Source: an uncultured bacterium (lineage in GTDB: Bacteria; Verrucomicrobiota; Kiritimatiellia; RFP12; UBA1067). Taken from it: DNA of 52,855 nucleotides. The notes beneath the pieces are model-generated. The model saw only the letters and a list, made by a program, of their open reading frames with translations. It was not told the DNA's origin and ran no database searches. The stretch's first letter is position 1. Every line of letters begins with the position of its first letter. The stretch lies in assembly GCA_902799715.1 (NCBI GenBank), contig CADCBS010000002.1, positions 1 through 52,855 of the forward strand, given 5' to 3'. The position numbers were made by a program, and so were the translations under genes. Positions 1 through 7,527 of the stretch are shown piece after piece.

Positions 1-699
1 CACCGGCTCGGCGCGCGGAAGGGCCTTCCATTCGAGCGCGGCGGAATACAGTCCGTCGCCTATCGCCGCCGCGCGCTCCGCCGCCTTCCATTTGTATCCG
101 CGGCGGGCGATCAGCGCGGCGTCGCAGGCGCCCAGCACGCACTTGTTCAGGTTGCGCGCCGTGAACGCGTCGCCCCGCGGCTCGAGCGACATCAAAAGCC
201 CCATGCCCCTGTTCATCAGAAGCCGCACGGCCTCGGTCCACGGCAGGTCCTCCGGCGGCCTGAGCTCCACGTCGCGGAACAGAACGCTTCCCGGCGCCCC
301 GGCCACGTCGGCGTATCCGCGCACCAGCTCCTGGATCATCAGCCTGCGGCTGTCGTGGCGGATGCGCCACGGCGTCTTCGGCCGGCAGAAGTCGGCGTCC
401 ACGCCCAGTATGCCGCTCCACTTGCGGGACACCGGCTCCAGCGCGCGCGCGATCGCCTCGATGTCGGCTTCGCCTGCGCCCTCCTCGGTGACCACGTGGA
501 AGTCCAGGTCGTTCGAAAGTCCGTCCTTTTCGCCCGGCCGCCGGGCCACGCCGCCCTCGCCGCGCCCGTAGCCGCCGCCCAGCACCACGCCGCCAAGGCG
601 TGCGATCCGCAGCGCCGCCACGTCCGCGCCGACCCCCGCCACGGCGCGCGCGACGGCCTCGTCCGCCTCCGGCGAGTCTGCGGCGGTGTAGCGCCCCAT
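1..699 (-). CDS. Nucleotidyltransferase-fold protein (3' end cut by window edge)
   Basis: An open frame of 233 codons starts at ATG 697-699 and runs off the left edge without a stop. The start overlaps the TGA of the upstream gene (ATGA), so the two are translationally coupled. Around residues 34-44 it reads LGGGYGRGEGG, and about 20 residues later NDLDFHV. This is the Gly-rich loop plus Asp-x-Asp pair of the minimal nucleotidyltransferase (Pol beta-like) fold. The middle part (FRDVELRPPEDLPW, LLMNRGMGLL) looks like the helical second half of such enzymes. The substrate cannot be read from the sequence; position after a sugar transferase and a hexapeptide protein suggests a role in surface-glycan or nucleotide-sugar work. 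The fold call is fairly secure, the role is inference. Confidence 0.75.
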   Translation of the reverse strand, partial: MGRYTAADSPEADEAVARAVAGVGADVAALRIARLGGVVLGGGYGRGEGGVARRPGEKDGLSNDLDFHVVTEEGAGEADIEAIARALEPVSRKWSGILGVDADFCRPKTPWRIRHDSRRLMIQELVRGYADVAGAPGSVLFRDVELRPPEDLPWTEAVRLLMNRGMGLLMSLEPRGDAFTARNLNKCVLGACDAALIARRGYKWKAAERAAAIGDGLYSAALEWKALPRAEPV

Positions 700-1649
700 C
701 AGCCGCGTCTCCCGCGCGACGCGCCGTGCAGGATCCCGGCCAGCTTCCGCAGGAAGCGCGTCATGCGCCCGCCCGAAAGCTCGGTGCCGGATCTTGCGAT
801 GTTCGGGTTCTCCACGTCCACCCACGTTCCGTCGCGCGCGTCGATTATGCGCCGGCCCGAGACGATCTTGCCTTCAAGCTCCATGTCCTGGCCCACGTAC
901 GTGTCGTCGCAGATTATGGTGTTCTTCAGCCGGGTGCCTTCGCCCACGAAGGACTCGCGGCCGATTATCACGTTGCCGTCGAGCTTCACGTTGCGCGCGC
1001 ACCACGCCTTGTCGAGCATGAGCAGCGGCGGCACGGCCTTCGTGCCGCGCTCCATCACCACGTTTATCCCTATGTGCACGTCCTTCTCGGAAGTGTAGCC
1101 CGGCATCGAGAAAAGGTCCGGGCGCCCGAGCACGGCGAAGTTGGCGGCGAACCACTCTTTCATGCCGGCGAGCGGGATGTTGCCCTTTTCGCACCGGCTC
1201 CAGCGCCCGCCCTCGAAAAGGTACAGGCCCTGCGGCGTGTGCGCGGTCTCCTCCGGCGTGCACGGGCGGAAGTCCGCCGGCGAAACCATGCCCGCGGGCA
1301 TCGCCAGCCCCCAGGCCACCGCCGTGCCGTCGCGCAGCTCCTCCGCTATCGGGCCGCCGCACGACGCAAGCCCGTCCAGGCCTTCCGGGGGCGCGCCTTC
1401 CGCGCGCGCGTACCGCACCGGCCCGCCCGGCAGCGTCTCGTCGCCCAGCTCCTGCGCGAGCCGCGGCGAGAACTCCCAGTCGGCGGCCGCTATGGACTGC
1501 GCCTTGTGGCGGCGCGCGGTCTCGATCGCGTGTTCTATGAATCTGCGCCCGGCCACCGGCAGCTCCGCCGGGATCGTGCCCGGCAGCACGTCTTCGATCC
1601 ATTTCCGGCCGGCGGGCGCGGCCGACGGCAGTATCAGCACCCCGGTCAT
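699..1649 (-). CDS. Hexapeptide-repeat protein related to NDP-sugar nucleotidyltransferases
   Basis: This 316-residue protein begins MTGVLILPSAAPAGRKW. Its N-terminal half resembles the sugar-nucleotidyltransferase fold but lacks a recognisable GxGTRL signature. From about residue 190 there is a left-handed beta-helix pattern typical of hexapeptide proteins: HIGINVVMERGTK, KLDGNVIIGRESFVGEGT, NTIICDDTYVGQDMELEG. It ends with a basic tail. It probably supplies or senses an activated sugar for the sugar transferase encoded just upstream; only one base separates its ATG (1647-1649) from that gene's stop at 1651. The missing active-site loop makes a binding or regulatory role as plausible as catalysis. 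Confidence 0.7.
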   Translation of the reverse strand: MTGVLILPSAAPAGRKWIEDVLPGTIPAELPVAGRRFIEHAIETARRHKAQSIAAADWEFSPRLAQELGDETLPGGPVRYARAEGAPPEGLDGLASCGGPIAEELRDGTAVAWGLAMPAGMVSPADFRPCTPEETAHTPQGLYLFEGGRWSRCEKGNIPLAGMKEWFAANFAVLGRPDLFSMPGYTSEKDVHIGINVVMERGTKAVPPLLMLDKAWCARNVKLDGNVIIGRESFVGEGTRLKNTIICDDTYVGQDMELEGKIVSGRRIIDARDGTWVDVENPNIARSGTELSGGRMTRFLRKLAGILHGASRGRRG

Positions 1650-1650
1650 T

Positions 1651-2379
1651 TCAGTACGCGCCCTTTCCGCCCAGGATGGCCGGTATCGTCTTCAGCAGTA
1701 TCACGATGTCTTTCCATATCCCGGGCGTGCTTATGTATTCCTTGTCTAACCGCACCTGCTCCTTGAAAGGTATCTCGCTGCGGCCCTTTATCTGCCACAG
1801 GCAAGTTATGCCCGGTATCACGTCGAGCCGCTTGCGGTCCTCGAGCGTGTATTCCCGCACCTCCGACGGCAGCGGCGGCCGCGGCCCCACGAAGCTCATG
1901 TCGCCTATCAGCACGTTCCAGAGCTGCGGCAGCTCGTCCATGCTCGTCCTGCGCAGGAACCTCCCCACGCGCGTGATGCGCGGGTCGTTCTTCATCTTGA
2001 AGATCACGCCGTCCGAGCTTTCGTTCTGCGCGAGCAGCCGGTCCTTCTGGTCCTCGGCGTCCGTCCTCATGCTACGGAACTTGAAGAACTTGAAATGCCT
2101 GCCGTAGCGCCCCACGCGGGTCTGCGCGAAGATTACCGGCCCGGGGCTGGAAAGCTTCACCGCCACCGCTATCGCCGCGAACACGGGCGAAAGCAGCACG
2201 AGCCCGGCGATGCTGCCCACGATGTCCATGAGGCGTTTCGCCGCGTACGTGGCGAACACCGTGAAGCGCCACACTTTTATGCGTATGCTGCGCCGCTTGT
2301 TCCCGCGCGCCCGCGCGGAAAGCTCTTCGACGAGCTGTTCGAGGTCGGCGTTCGCCGAGCGTTTCTGAAGACTTTCCAT
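1651..2379 (-). CDS. Undecaprenyl-phosphate sugar (glycosyl-1-phosphate) transferase
   Basis: This 242-residue membrane enzyme belongs to the bacterial sugar transferase family (WcaJ/WbaP C-terminal catalytic domain). It would transfer a sugar-1-phosphate onto undecaprenyl phosphate at the inner membrane, the first step of an exopolysaccharide or O-antigen-like glycan. Visible family marks are KRLMDIVGSIAGLVLLSPVF (transmembrane helix, residues about 45-65), FKFRSM, DELPQLWNVLIGDMSFVGPR, PGITCLWQIKGRSE and LDKEYI. I start at ATG 2377-2379 because the longer frame upstream is Arg/Gly-rich shadow sequence antisense-like to nothing in the family and overlaps the Hpt gene. The protein is short, lacking the N-terminal four-helix region of full WbaP, as in many minimal initiating transferases. 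Confidence 0.93.
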   Translation of the reverse strand: MESLQKRSANADLEQLVEELSARARGNKRRSIRIKVWRFTVFATYAAKRLMDIVGSIAGLVLLSPVFAAIAVAVKLSSPGPVIFAQTRVGRYGRHFKFFKFRSMRTDAEDQKDRLLAQNESSDGVIFKMKNDPRITRVGRFLRRTSMDELPQLWNVLIGDMSFVGPRPPLPSEVREYTLEDRKRLDVIPGITCLWQIKGRSEIPFKEQVRLDKEYISTPGIWKDIVILLKTIPAILGGKGAY

Positions 2380-2462
2380 GATGAATGCCGTGCGCAGGAT
2401 CCGTTTCCTTCTTCTCTTCCCGGACCCTCTGTCGCATCCAGCGCAGGAGGCTCGCCGCCCTG

Positions 2463-2771
2463 TCAGAGGCCGGCGACCGCCTCCTTGATCTTCGCCATCG
2501 AAGCCTCCGCCGCCGCCCTGTCCTTCAGCTTGGTCTCCTCGCGAAGGCCGATGGCGATCGCGGCCGTGTCCGTGTCGCCGGACATCAGCGCGTTGCCTTT
2601 CATGGTGTGCGCGGCCTTGTCGAGCCGGTCCCAGTCGCCCGCCGCGAGGGCGGCCTCCGCCTCGGCGGCTTTCTCCTTCATCGACGAAACGTATTCGGAG
2701 TATATTTCGGCGACGACGTCCTGGTCGCCTCCGAACTGTCCGTCCAAATATTCCCTGCAGCATTCTTTCAT
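2463..2771 (-). CDS. Histidine phosphotransfer (Hpt) domain protein
   Basis: This is a 102-residue all-helical single-domain protein. The signature AAHTMKGNALMSG (residues about 57-69) contains the phospho-accepting His followed by Lys-Gly as in Hpt domains. It would shuttle phosphate between a hybrid kinase and a receiver in the cytoplasm. Its ATG lies 4 bases past the stop of the receiver/SpoIIE/HATPase gene, so the two are co-transcribed, and the receiver domain there is the obvious partner. No hybrid kinase is encoded in the window. The 83-base space to the sugar transferase start has no gene. Confidence 0.88.
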   Translation of the reverse strand: MKECCREYLDGQFGGDQDVVAEIYSEYVSSMKEKAAEAEAALAAGDWDRLDKAAHTMKGNALMSGDTDTAAIAIGLREETKLKDRAAAEASMAKIKEAVAGL

Positions 2772-2775
2772 GGCG

Positions 2776-4503
2776 TCATGCCCCTTTCTCCGGACCGGCG
2801 TTTCCGGCGTCTTCGTGAAGTTTGATGTGGTAGACCGTCTCGTTTATCTCGCCGTAGCGCTTGCGTTCTATGCCGCTGCACAGTTCGCGCACTATCAGGC
2901 GCCCGCGCCCGTGGTTGCTCATCTCCTGGTTCTTCAGGGCGAACTGCGTGGCGGCGCTTCCGGCGGCGACCTTCAGGCTCGGCACGGGCTCGCCGAAATC
3001 CCATATCGTGAGCTGCGCGTCGCGCTCCGACGTCAGCAGGCGCACCGCCACGGTCTCGCGCATGCGCCGGCGGTCGTCGAACCCGTGGTCGTACAGGTTC
3101 GCGATCGTCTCCTCGAACACGACCTGCACCTTGCCGGAGTCCGTGGCGGAAAGCCCGCGCCCGGCGCACCATTCGCCGATCGCGCGCGCCGTGTTGTCCG
3201 CCGCGAAGGGAAGGATCGCCGACACGCACTCGAAGATGTGCGGCTTCCTGGCGCGCGGGCCGAACATGAGCATCGTGATATCGTCGCTCGAGTTCCTGTA
3301 GTCGCCGTACGACTCCATCTGCTTGTACGGCTCGGCGAGTATCTCGCCTTTCGCGCGCGAGTCCGGCACGAGCTCGCGCCGCCTTTCGGCGATCAGCTCC
3401 ATCGGGATGACGTTCTGCTCCGGGCCGCGCGAAAGCTCGAATATGCCGTCCGTGGCCGCGCAGAATATGCCTTGCGGCGGAAGGACCGTCGTCACCGTCT
3501 GCCCGGCGTCGTACACCGTGTCGCGCAGCAGGCCGATCGGCACGCCGCCGCGGTTCTCCGGGTTCGCGGCGGGCGGCGGCGCGTCGCTCGCCGACGTCTC
3601 TATCGCCGGGTCCGGCGCGCCGCACGATATCCATTCCACCGTGTTCTCCTCCACGTGGTACACGCATATCAGCGCGGTCATGTACGTGACGTCGGCGAAG
3701 TTCGCGATGAAGAAGTTCTGCATCATGTTCGCGATCTCGTGCGGGCGCATCGTCTCGCTGCCTTCGTCGCGCCGCAGGTTCTTCAGCAGCGACTGCACCG
3801 ACATCATCGTGAGCGCCGCGCTCACGCCGTGCCCCTGTATGTCGCCCAGCACGAACAGCCAGCAGTCGCTGCCGAACGGCATCGCCTCGTACAGGTCGCC
3901 GCTCACCCTCTCGTTCGGCCGCCACAGCGTGGTGTAGAACAGCTTCCGGTCCATGCGCATGCGCGGGGGAAGCATGCTGCGCTGTATCTGCGCGGCGATC
4001 GCGAGCGACCTGTCCGCCGCCTGCGTCTGCTGCTCGATGAAGTTCTCGATCCTGCGCGACGCCACCACGCGCTGCATCCGCCGTATCAGGATGTCGGTCC
4101 CCGCCGACTTCGGCAGGTAGTAGCTCATCGGGTCGCAGAGTATCTGCTTCAGGAAGCCGCTTCCCTCTTCCGGGTCCAGCGCGGTCATGAAGAAGAACGG
4201 CATGCCGGAATCCATCCCGCGCACGATGTCGCGGAACATGAAGCCGTCCATGTCGCCCATCATGATGTCCGACACCACGGCCGTGAATCCGCCGGGCTGG
4301 CTTTTGATCGCGGCCACGGCTTCGTCGACCGTCGCGGCCGTCACCACGGCGTATCCCGCCGCGCGCAGCTTCGCCCCCACCGTGAGCCGGACGAATTTCT
4401 CGTCGTCGACCACCAGCAAGGCGTGGCGCGCGGCATGGGCCGCCGCATGCCGCCCCATGGCCGCATTGCCGCCGCGCGGATTCAGGCTGTTTTCAGTGTC
4501 CAT
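2776..4503 (-). CDS. Response regulator fused to SpoIIE/RsbU phosphatase and RsbW-like HATPase
   Basis: This 575-residue cytoplasmic protein has three domains. Residues about 27-150 are a receiver: acidic pair in LLVVDDEKF, phospho-acceptor in VVSDIMMGDMDG, Thr in FFMTALD, Lys in YYLPKSAG. Residues about 165-420 are a PP2C/SpoIIE phosphatase: AAQIQRSMLPP, ERVSGDLYEAM, LGDIQGHGVSAAL, CAATDGIFELS. Residues about 430-565 are a GHKL ATPase of the RsbW/SpoIIAB type: N-box VVFEETIANLYDHGFDD, then WDFGEPVP and GRGRLIVRELCS. Phosphorylation of the receiver should control the phosphatase in a partner-switching pathway, where an anti-sigma kinase and its opposing phosphatase normally sit on separate proteins. 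It is the first gene of its operon and has its own promoter. Confidence 0.92.
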   Translation of the reverse strand: MDTENSLNPRGGNAAMGRHAAAHAARHALLVVDDEKFVRLTVGAKLRAAGYAVVTAATVDEAVAAIKSQPGGFTAVVSDIMMGDMDGFMFRDIVRGMDSGMPFFFMTALDPEEGSGFLKQILCDPMSYYLPKSAGTDILIRRMQRVVASRRIENFIEQQTQAADRSLAIAAQIQRSMLPPRMRMDRKLFYTTLWRPNERVSGDLYEAMPFGSDCWLFVLGDIQGHGVSAALTMMSVQSLLKNLRRDEGSETMRPHEIANMMQNFFIANFADVTYMTALICVYHVEENTVEWISCGAPDPAIETSASDAPPPAANPENRGGVPIGLLRDTVYDAGQTVTTVLPPQGIFCAATDGIFELSRGPEQNVIPMELIAERRRELVPDSRAKGEILAEPYKQMESYGDYRNSSDDITMLMFGPRARKPHIFECVSAILPFAADNTARAIGEWCAGRGLSATDSGKVQVVFEETIANLYDHGFDDRRRMRETVAVRLLTSERDAQLTIWDFGEPVPSLKVAAGSAATQFALKNQEMSNHGRGRLIVRELCSGIERKRYGEINETVYHIKLHEDAGNAGPEKGA

Positions 4504-4564
4504 TTCGTGTATGTGCGCCGGTCGTACGGGAAAAACCGCTTCTCCCGCGCCGGAAACACTGCAA

Positions 4565-4594
4565 AGTATACCTTAATGGCGCCGCCATGTTCAA
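4565..4594 (-). promoter_or_regulatory. Sigma70-type promoter for the signalling/sugar-transferase operon
   Basis: Read on the minus strand, TTGAAC (4589-4594) and TATACT (4565-4570) are separated by 18 bases. Transcription would begin near 4558, leaving a leader of about 55 bases before the ATG at 4503. The -35 box and most of the spacer lie inside the first of the three tandem 24-bp repeats, so whatever binds the repeats would compete with or recruit RNA polymerase. Confidence 0.6.
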
Positions 4595-4647
4595 GTTCTA
4601 TGGCGCCGCCATGTTCAAGTTCTATGGCGCCGTCCTGTTCAAGTTCT
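4576..4647. repeat. Three tandem 24-bp repeats with a GC-rich palindrome (putative operator)
   Basis: Copies lie at 4576-4599, 4600-4623 and 4624-4647. The first two are identical; the third differs at two positions near its centre. On the minus strand each of the first two contains the 13-bp palindrome ATGGCG-G-CGCCAT preceded by TTGAAC. The period of 24 bp is a little over two helical turns. The array sits in the intergenic region between the divergent phosphatase and glpA-like genes and overlaps the minus-strand promoter, which fits a multi-site operator. Confidence 0.85.
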
Positions 4648-4688
4648 TATAACCGGAAAAGTCTTTCCCGGAATTGAAATCGCGCGGT

Positions 4689-4717
4689 TTGCGCGGCGGC
4701 GGGCGTTATGGTAGACT
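4689..4717 (+). promoter_or_regulatory. Promoter for the glycerol-3-phosphate operon, leaderless geometry
   Basis: TTGCGC (4689-4694) and TAGACT (4712-4717) have 17-base spacing. The -10 box ends only 6 bases before the ATG at 4724, so transcription should begin at or next to the start codon. No Shine-Dalgarno sequence is present in the few bases before the ATG, consistent with a leaderless mRNA. Confidence 0.5.
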
Positions 4718-4723
4718 CGCGCC

Positions 4724-7162
4724 ATGAAAACTGATGTCATCGTCATAGGCGCCGGCGTGGTCGGGTGCGCCGTCGCGCGCGAACTTTCCCGTTTCAGGGC
4801 GGGAGTGGCCGTGCTGGAGGCCGGGAGCGACGTGGCCGAAGGCGCCTCGAAGGCGAACAGCGCGATCGTGCACGCCGGGTTCGACGCCAAGCCCGGCACG
4901 AACAAGGCGAAGTTCAACGTTCTCGGCAACGCCCTTTTCGAAAATCTGTGTCGCGAGCTGAAGGTCCCGTTCCGGCGCAACGGCTCGCTCGTGCTGGCGT
5001 TCGGCGCGGAAGACGAGAAGACGCTGGAGGAGCTTTCCGCGAGGGCGAAGGCCAACGGAGTGCCGGTGGAGATCGTCGGGCGGGATGAGCTGCGCCGCCG
5101 CGAGCCGAACGTCTCCCCCGAAGCCACAGCCGCGCTGTGGGCGCCCACGGGCGGGATATGCTGCCCCTACGACCTCACCTTCCGGATGGCCGAGAACGCC
5201 GCGGCGAACGGCGTGGAGTTCGTGTTCGACGCGCGCGTCGCGTCGATCGGGAAGACCGCGGACGGATGGCGGCTCGCGGCGGCGGACGGGCGGGTTTTCG
5301 AGGCCGCCGCCGTGGTGAACTGCGCCGGCGTGCATTCCGACGAGCTGAACAACATGGTCAGCGCCGTGAAATACAGCATCCAGGCGCGCCGCGGCGAATA
5401 CATAATGCTCGACAGGGACGAGGCGGGGCTGTTCTCCGCCACGATGTTCCAGACGCCGTCGAAGATGGGCAAGGGCATCCTCGTGTCGCCCACCGTGGAC
5501 GGCACCGTGATAGTAGGGCCCACGGCGGAGGACGTCCCGGACAAGGAAGACAAGGCCACGACCGCGGCCGGGCTGGAGAAGGCGAAGGCCGGCGCGCTCC
5601 GCACGTGCCCGCGGCTGCCGCTCAACAAGGCGATCGCGGAGTTCTCCGGCCTTCGCGCGCACGAAACCACGGTCGGCGATTTCATCCTGGGCGAAGCGCC
5701 GGACGCGCCGCGTTTCTTCAACGCAGTCGGCGTTGAGTCGCCCGGCCTCACGTCCGCCCCGGCGATCGGCGCGTGGCTGGCGGAGAAGGCCGCCGCCGCG
5801 CTCGGCGCCGCGCGCAAGGATCCGGCGGACGTGTCGTCCGACTGCGGCTGGTGGCCCAAGATGCGCGAAACGCCGCGCGCGGAGTTCGCGGAATACGTGC
5901 GCCGGAACCCGGAGTTCGGCAAGATAGTGTGCCGCTGCGAAGAGGTGACCGAAGGCGAAATCCGCGCCGCCATCCGCGCCCGCGTGGGCGCGCGCACGCT
6001 CGACGGCGTGAAGCGCCGCACCCGCTCCGGCATGGGGCGCTGCCAGGGCGGCTTCTGCACGCCGCGCATCATCGAGATCCTTTCCGACGAGCTGGGCGTG
6101 CGCGCCGACGAGTTCCTGAAGTCCCGCCGCACCGCCCCGGCCGCGCTGCGCGGCCGCCCCGCCCCGCACGAGGAGACCGACGTCCTGGTCGTCGGCGCCG
6201 GCCCCGCCGGGCTCGCCGCCGCCGAAGCCGCCAGGGAGAACGGCGCGGAGCGCGTCCTGGTCGTGGAGCGCGACTACGCCCCCGGCGGCATCCTGCAGCA
6301 GTGCATCCACAACGGTTTCGGCCTGCACCGGTTCAAGGAAGAGCTTACCGGCCCGGAATACGCCGGCCGCTACATCGACAGGATCGCGGCGCTGGGCGTC
6401 CCCGTGGCGTGCGGCGAGATCGTCACGGACATAGCGCCGCCCGGCCCCGGCGAAAAGGCGTTCCGCGTGTCTACGCTTTCCCGCAAGGGCGGGCTGCGCA
6501 CGTACCGCGCCAAGGCCGTGGTGCTGGCCATGGGCTGCCGCGAGCGCCCGCGCGGCGCGCTGATGACCCCCGGCACGCGCCCGGCCGGCGTCTACACCGC
6601 CGGCACCATGCAGCGGCTCGTGAACATGGAAGGCATGACCCCGGGCAAGCGAGTGGTGATCCTCGGCTCCGGCGACATCGGGCTGATCATGGCCCGCCGC
6701 CTCACTTTCCAGGGCTCGAAGGTCCTCGCCTGCGTGGAGATAATGAAGAAAAGCTCCGGCCTTGCGCGAAACGTGGCGCAGTGCCTCGACGACTACGGAA
6801 TCCCGCTCCTGCTGTCGCACACGGTCACGGACGTCGAGGGCGGCGAGCGCGTGACCGGCGTGAAGGTGGCGAAGGTGGACGACGCGATGAAGCCGGTCCC
6901 CGGCACGGAAATCCATTTCGACTGCGACACGCTCCTGCTTTCCGTGGGCCTGATTCCGGAAAACGAACTCACGAAGCGCGCCGGCGCCAGGATGGATCCG
7001 GCCACCCGCGGCCCCGCCGTCACCCCGAAGATGGAGACTTCCATCCCAGGGCTGTTCGCCGCAGGAAACGTGGTGCGCGTGTACGATCTCGTGGATTGGG
7101 TCAGCCGCGACGCGGCGATAGCCGGCAAGGAGGCGGCGATATATGCGAATGGTCTGCATTAA
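4724..7162 (+). CDS. Fused anaerobic-type glycerol-3-phosphate dehydrogenase / BFD / FAD-NAD oxidoreductase
   Basis: This 812-residue protein fuses parts that in most bacteria are two genes (GlpA-like and its oxidoreductase partner). Residues 1-375 are an FAD-dependent DAO-family dehydrogenase (VIVIGAGVVGCAVARELS, AEGASKANSAIVHAGF). Residues about 400-455 are a BFD-like [2Fe-2S] domain (CRCEEVTEGE followed by CQGGFC). From about residue 486 there is a pyridine-nucleotide-disulphide-type oxidoreductase (LVVGAGPAGLAAAEAA, VILGSGDIGLIMARR, IPGLFAAGNVVRVYD). It should oxidise glycerol 3-phosphate to dihydroxyacetone phosphate and pass electrons through the Fe-S centre. DUF1667 and GlpT genes follow directly, which supports the substrate. 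Family members can also act on L-2-hydroxyglutarate or similar hydroxyacids. Confidence 0.88.
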   Translation: MKTDVIVIGAGVVGCAVARELSRFRAGVAVLEAGSDVAEGASKANSAIVHAGFDAKPGTNKAKFNVLGNALFENLCRELKVPFRRNGSLVLAFGAEDEKTLEELSARAKANGVPVEIVGRDELRRREPNVSPEATAALWAPTGGICCPYDLTFRMAENAAANGVEFVFDARVASIGKTADGWRLAAADGRVFEAAAVVNCAGVHSDELNNMVSAVKYSIQARRGEYIMLDRDEAGLFSATMFQTPSKMGKGILVSPTVDGTVIVGPTAEDVPDKEDKATTAAGLEKAKAGALRTCPRLPLNKAIAEFSGLRAHETTVGDFILGEAPDAPRFFNAVGVESPGLTSAPAIGAWLAEKAAAALGAARKDPADVSSDCGWWPKMRETPRAEFAEYVRRNPEFGKIVCRCEEVTEGEIRAAIRARVGARTLDGVKRRTRSGMGRCQGGFCTPRIIEILSDELGVRADEFLKSRRTAPAALRGRPAPHEETDVLVVGAGPAGLAAAEAARENGAERVLVVERDYAPGGILQQCIHNGFGLHRFKEELTGPEYAGRYIDRIAALGVPVACGEIVTDIAPPGPGEKAFRVSTLSRKGGLRTYRAKAVVLAMGCRERPRGALMTPGTRPAGVYTAGTMQRLVNMEGMTPGKRVVILGSGDIGLIMARRLTFQGSKVLACVEIMKKSSGLARNVAQCLDDYGIPLLLSHTVTDVEGGERVTGVKVAKVDDAMKPVPGTEIHFDCDTLLLSVGLIPENELTKRAGARMDPATRGPAVTPKMETSIPGLFAAGNVVRVYDLVDWVSRDAAIAGKEAAIYANGLH

Positions 7163-7487
7163 TTGCCCGAAGGGGTGCGTTCTCGAAGCCGTCCGCGGCG
7201 CGGACGGCAAGGTGTCCGTCACGGGGCACACGTGCCCGCGCGGCGAAAAGTACGCGATAGACGAAATGACCGACCCGCGCCGGATGGTGACGGGCCTGGT
7301 GCGCGCCACGGGCCTGAAGCGCCCGCTCAGCGTCAAGACGCGCCAGGCGGTGCCGAAGGGCAAGATACAGGAAGTCCTTTCCGCGCTCGCCCGCACCGTG
7401 GTCTGCCCCCCGGTCGCGATAGGCGACACGGTGATCGCGGACGTCGCCGGCACCGGCGTGGACGTAGTGGCCACCTGCAACCTGTAG
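7143..7487 (+). CDS. DUF1667 protein, third component of GlpA-type dehydrogenase
   Basis: This 114-residue protein overlaps the end of the dehydrogenase gene by 20 bases, so translation is probably coupled. The N-terminus CINCPKGC and the later HTCPRGEKYA supply four cysteines typical of DUF1667, likely an Fe-S or metal site. The C-terminal half (KTRQAVPKGKIQEV, VVCPPVAIGDTVI) is the conserved domain body. In many anaerobes DUF1667 sits after the GlpA-like and FAD/NAD oxidoreductase genes as a small electron-transfer subunit. Function in detail is unknown for the family. Confidence 0.88.
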   Translation: MRMVCINCPKGCVLEAVRGADGKVSVTGHTCPRGEKYAIDEMTDPRRMVTGLVRATGLKRPLSVKTRQAVPKGKIQEVLSALARTVVCPPVAIGDTVIADVAGTGVDVVATCNL

Positions 7488-7527
7488 CCGGAACCGTCCG
7501 GCGCGACCGAACCGAGGAGGACTGCCC

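Noticed and set aside
4576-4647. Tandem 24-bp repeats as a mini CRISPR
   Set aside because: The copies are contiguous with no spacers, and no cas genes are present.
2095-4677. An 860-codon plus-strand frame
   Set aside because: It is Arg/His/Val-rich shadow sequence opposite the receiver/SpoIIE/HATPase gene, with no motif; its end is only the translated tandem repeat.
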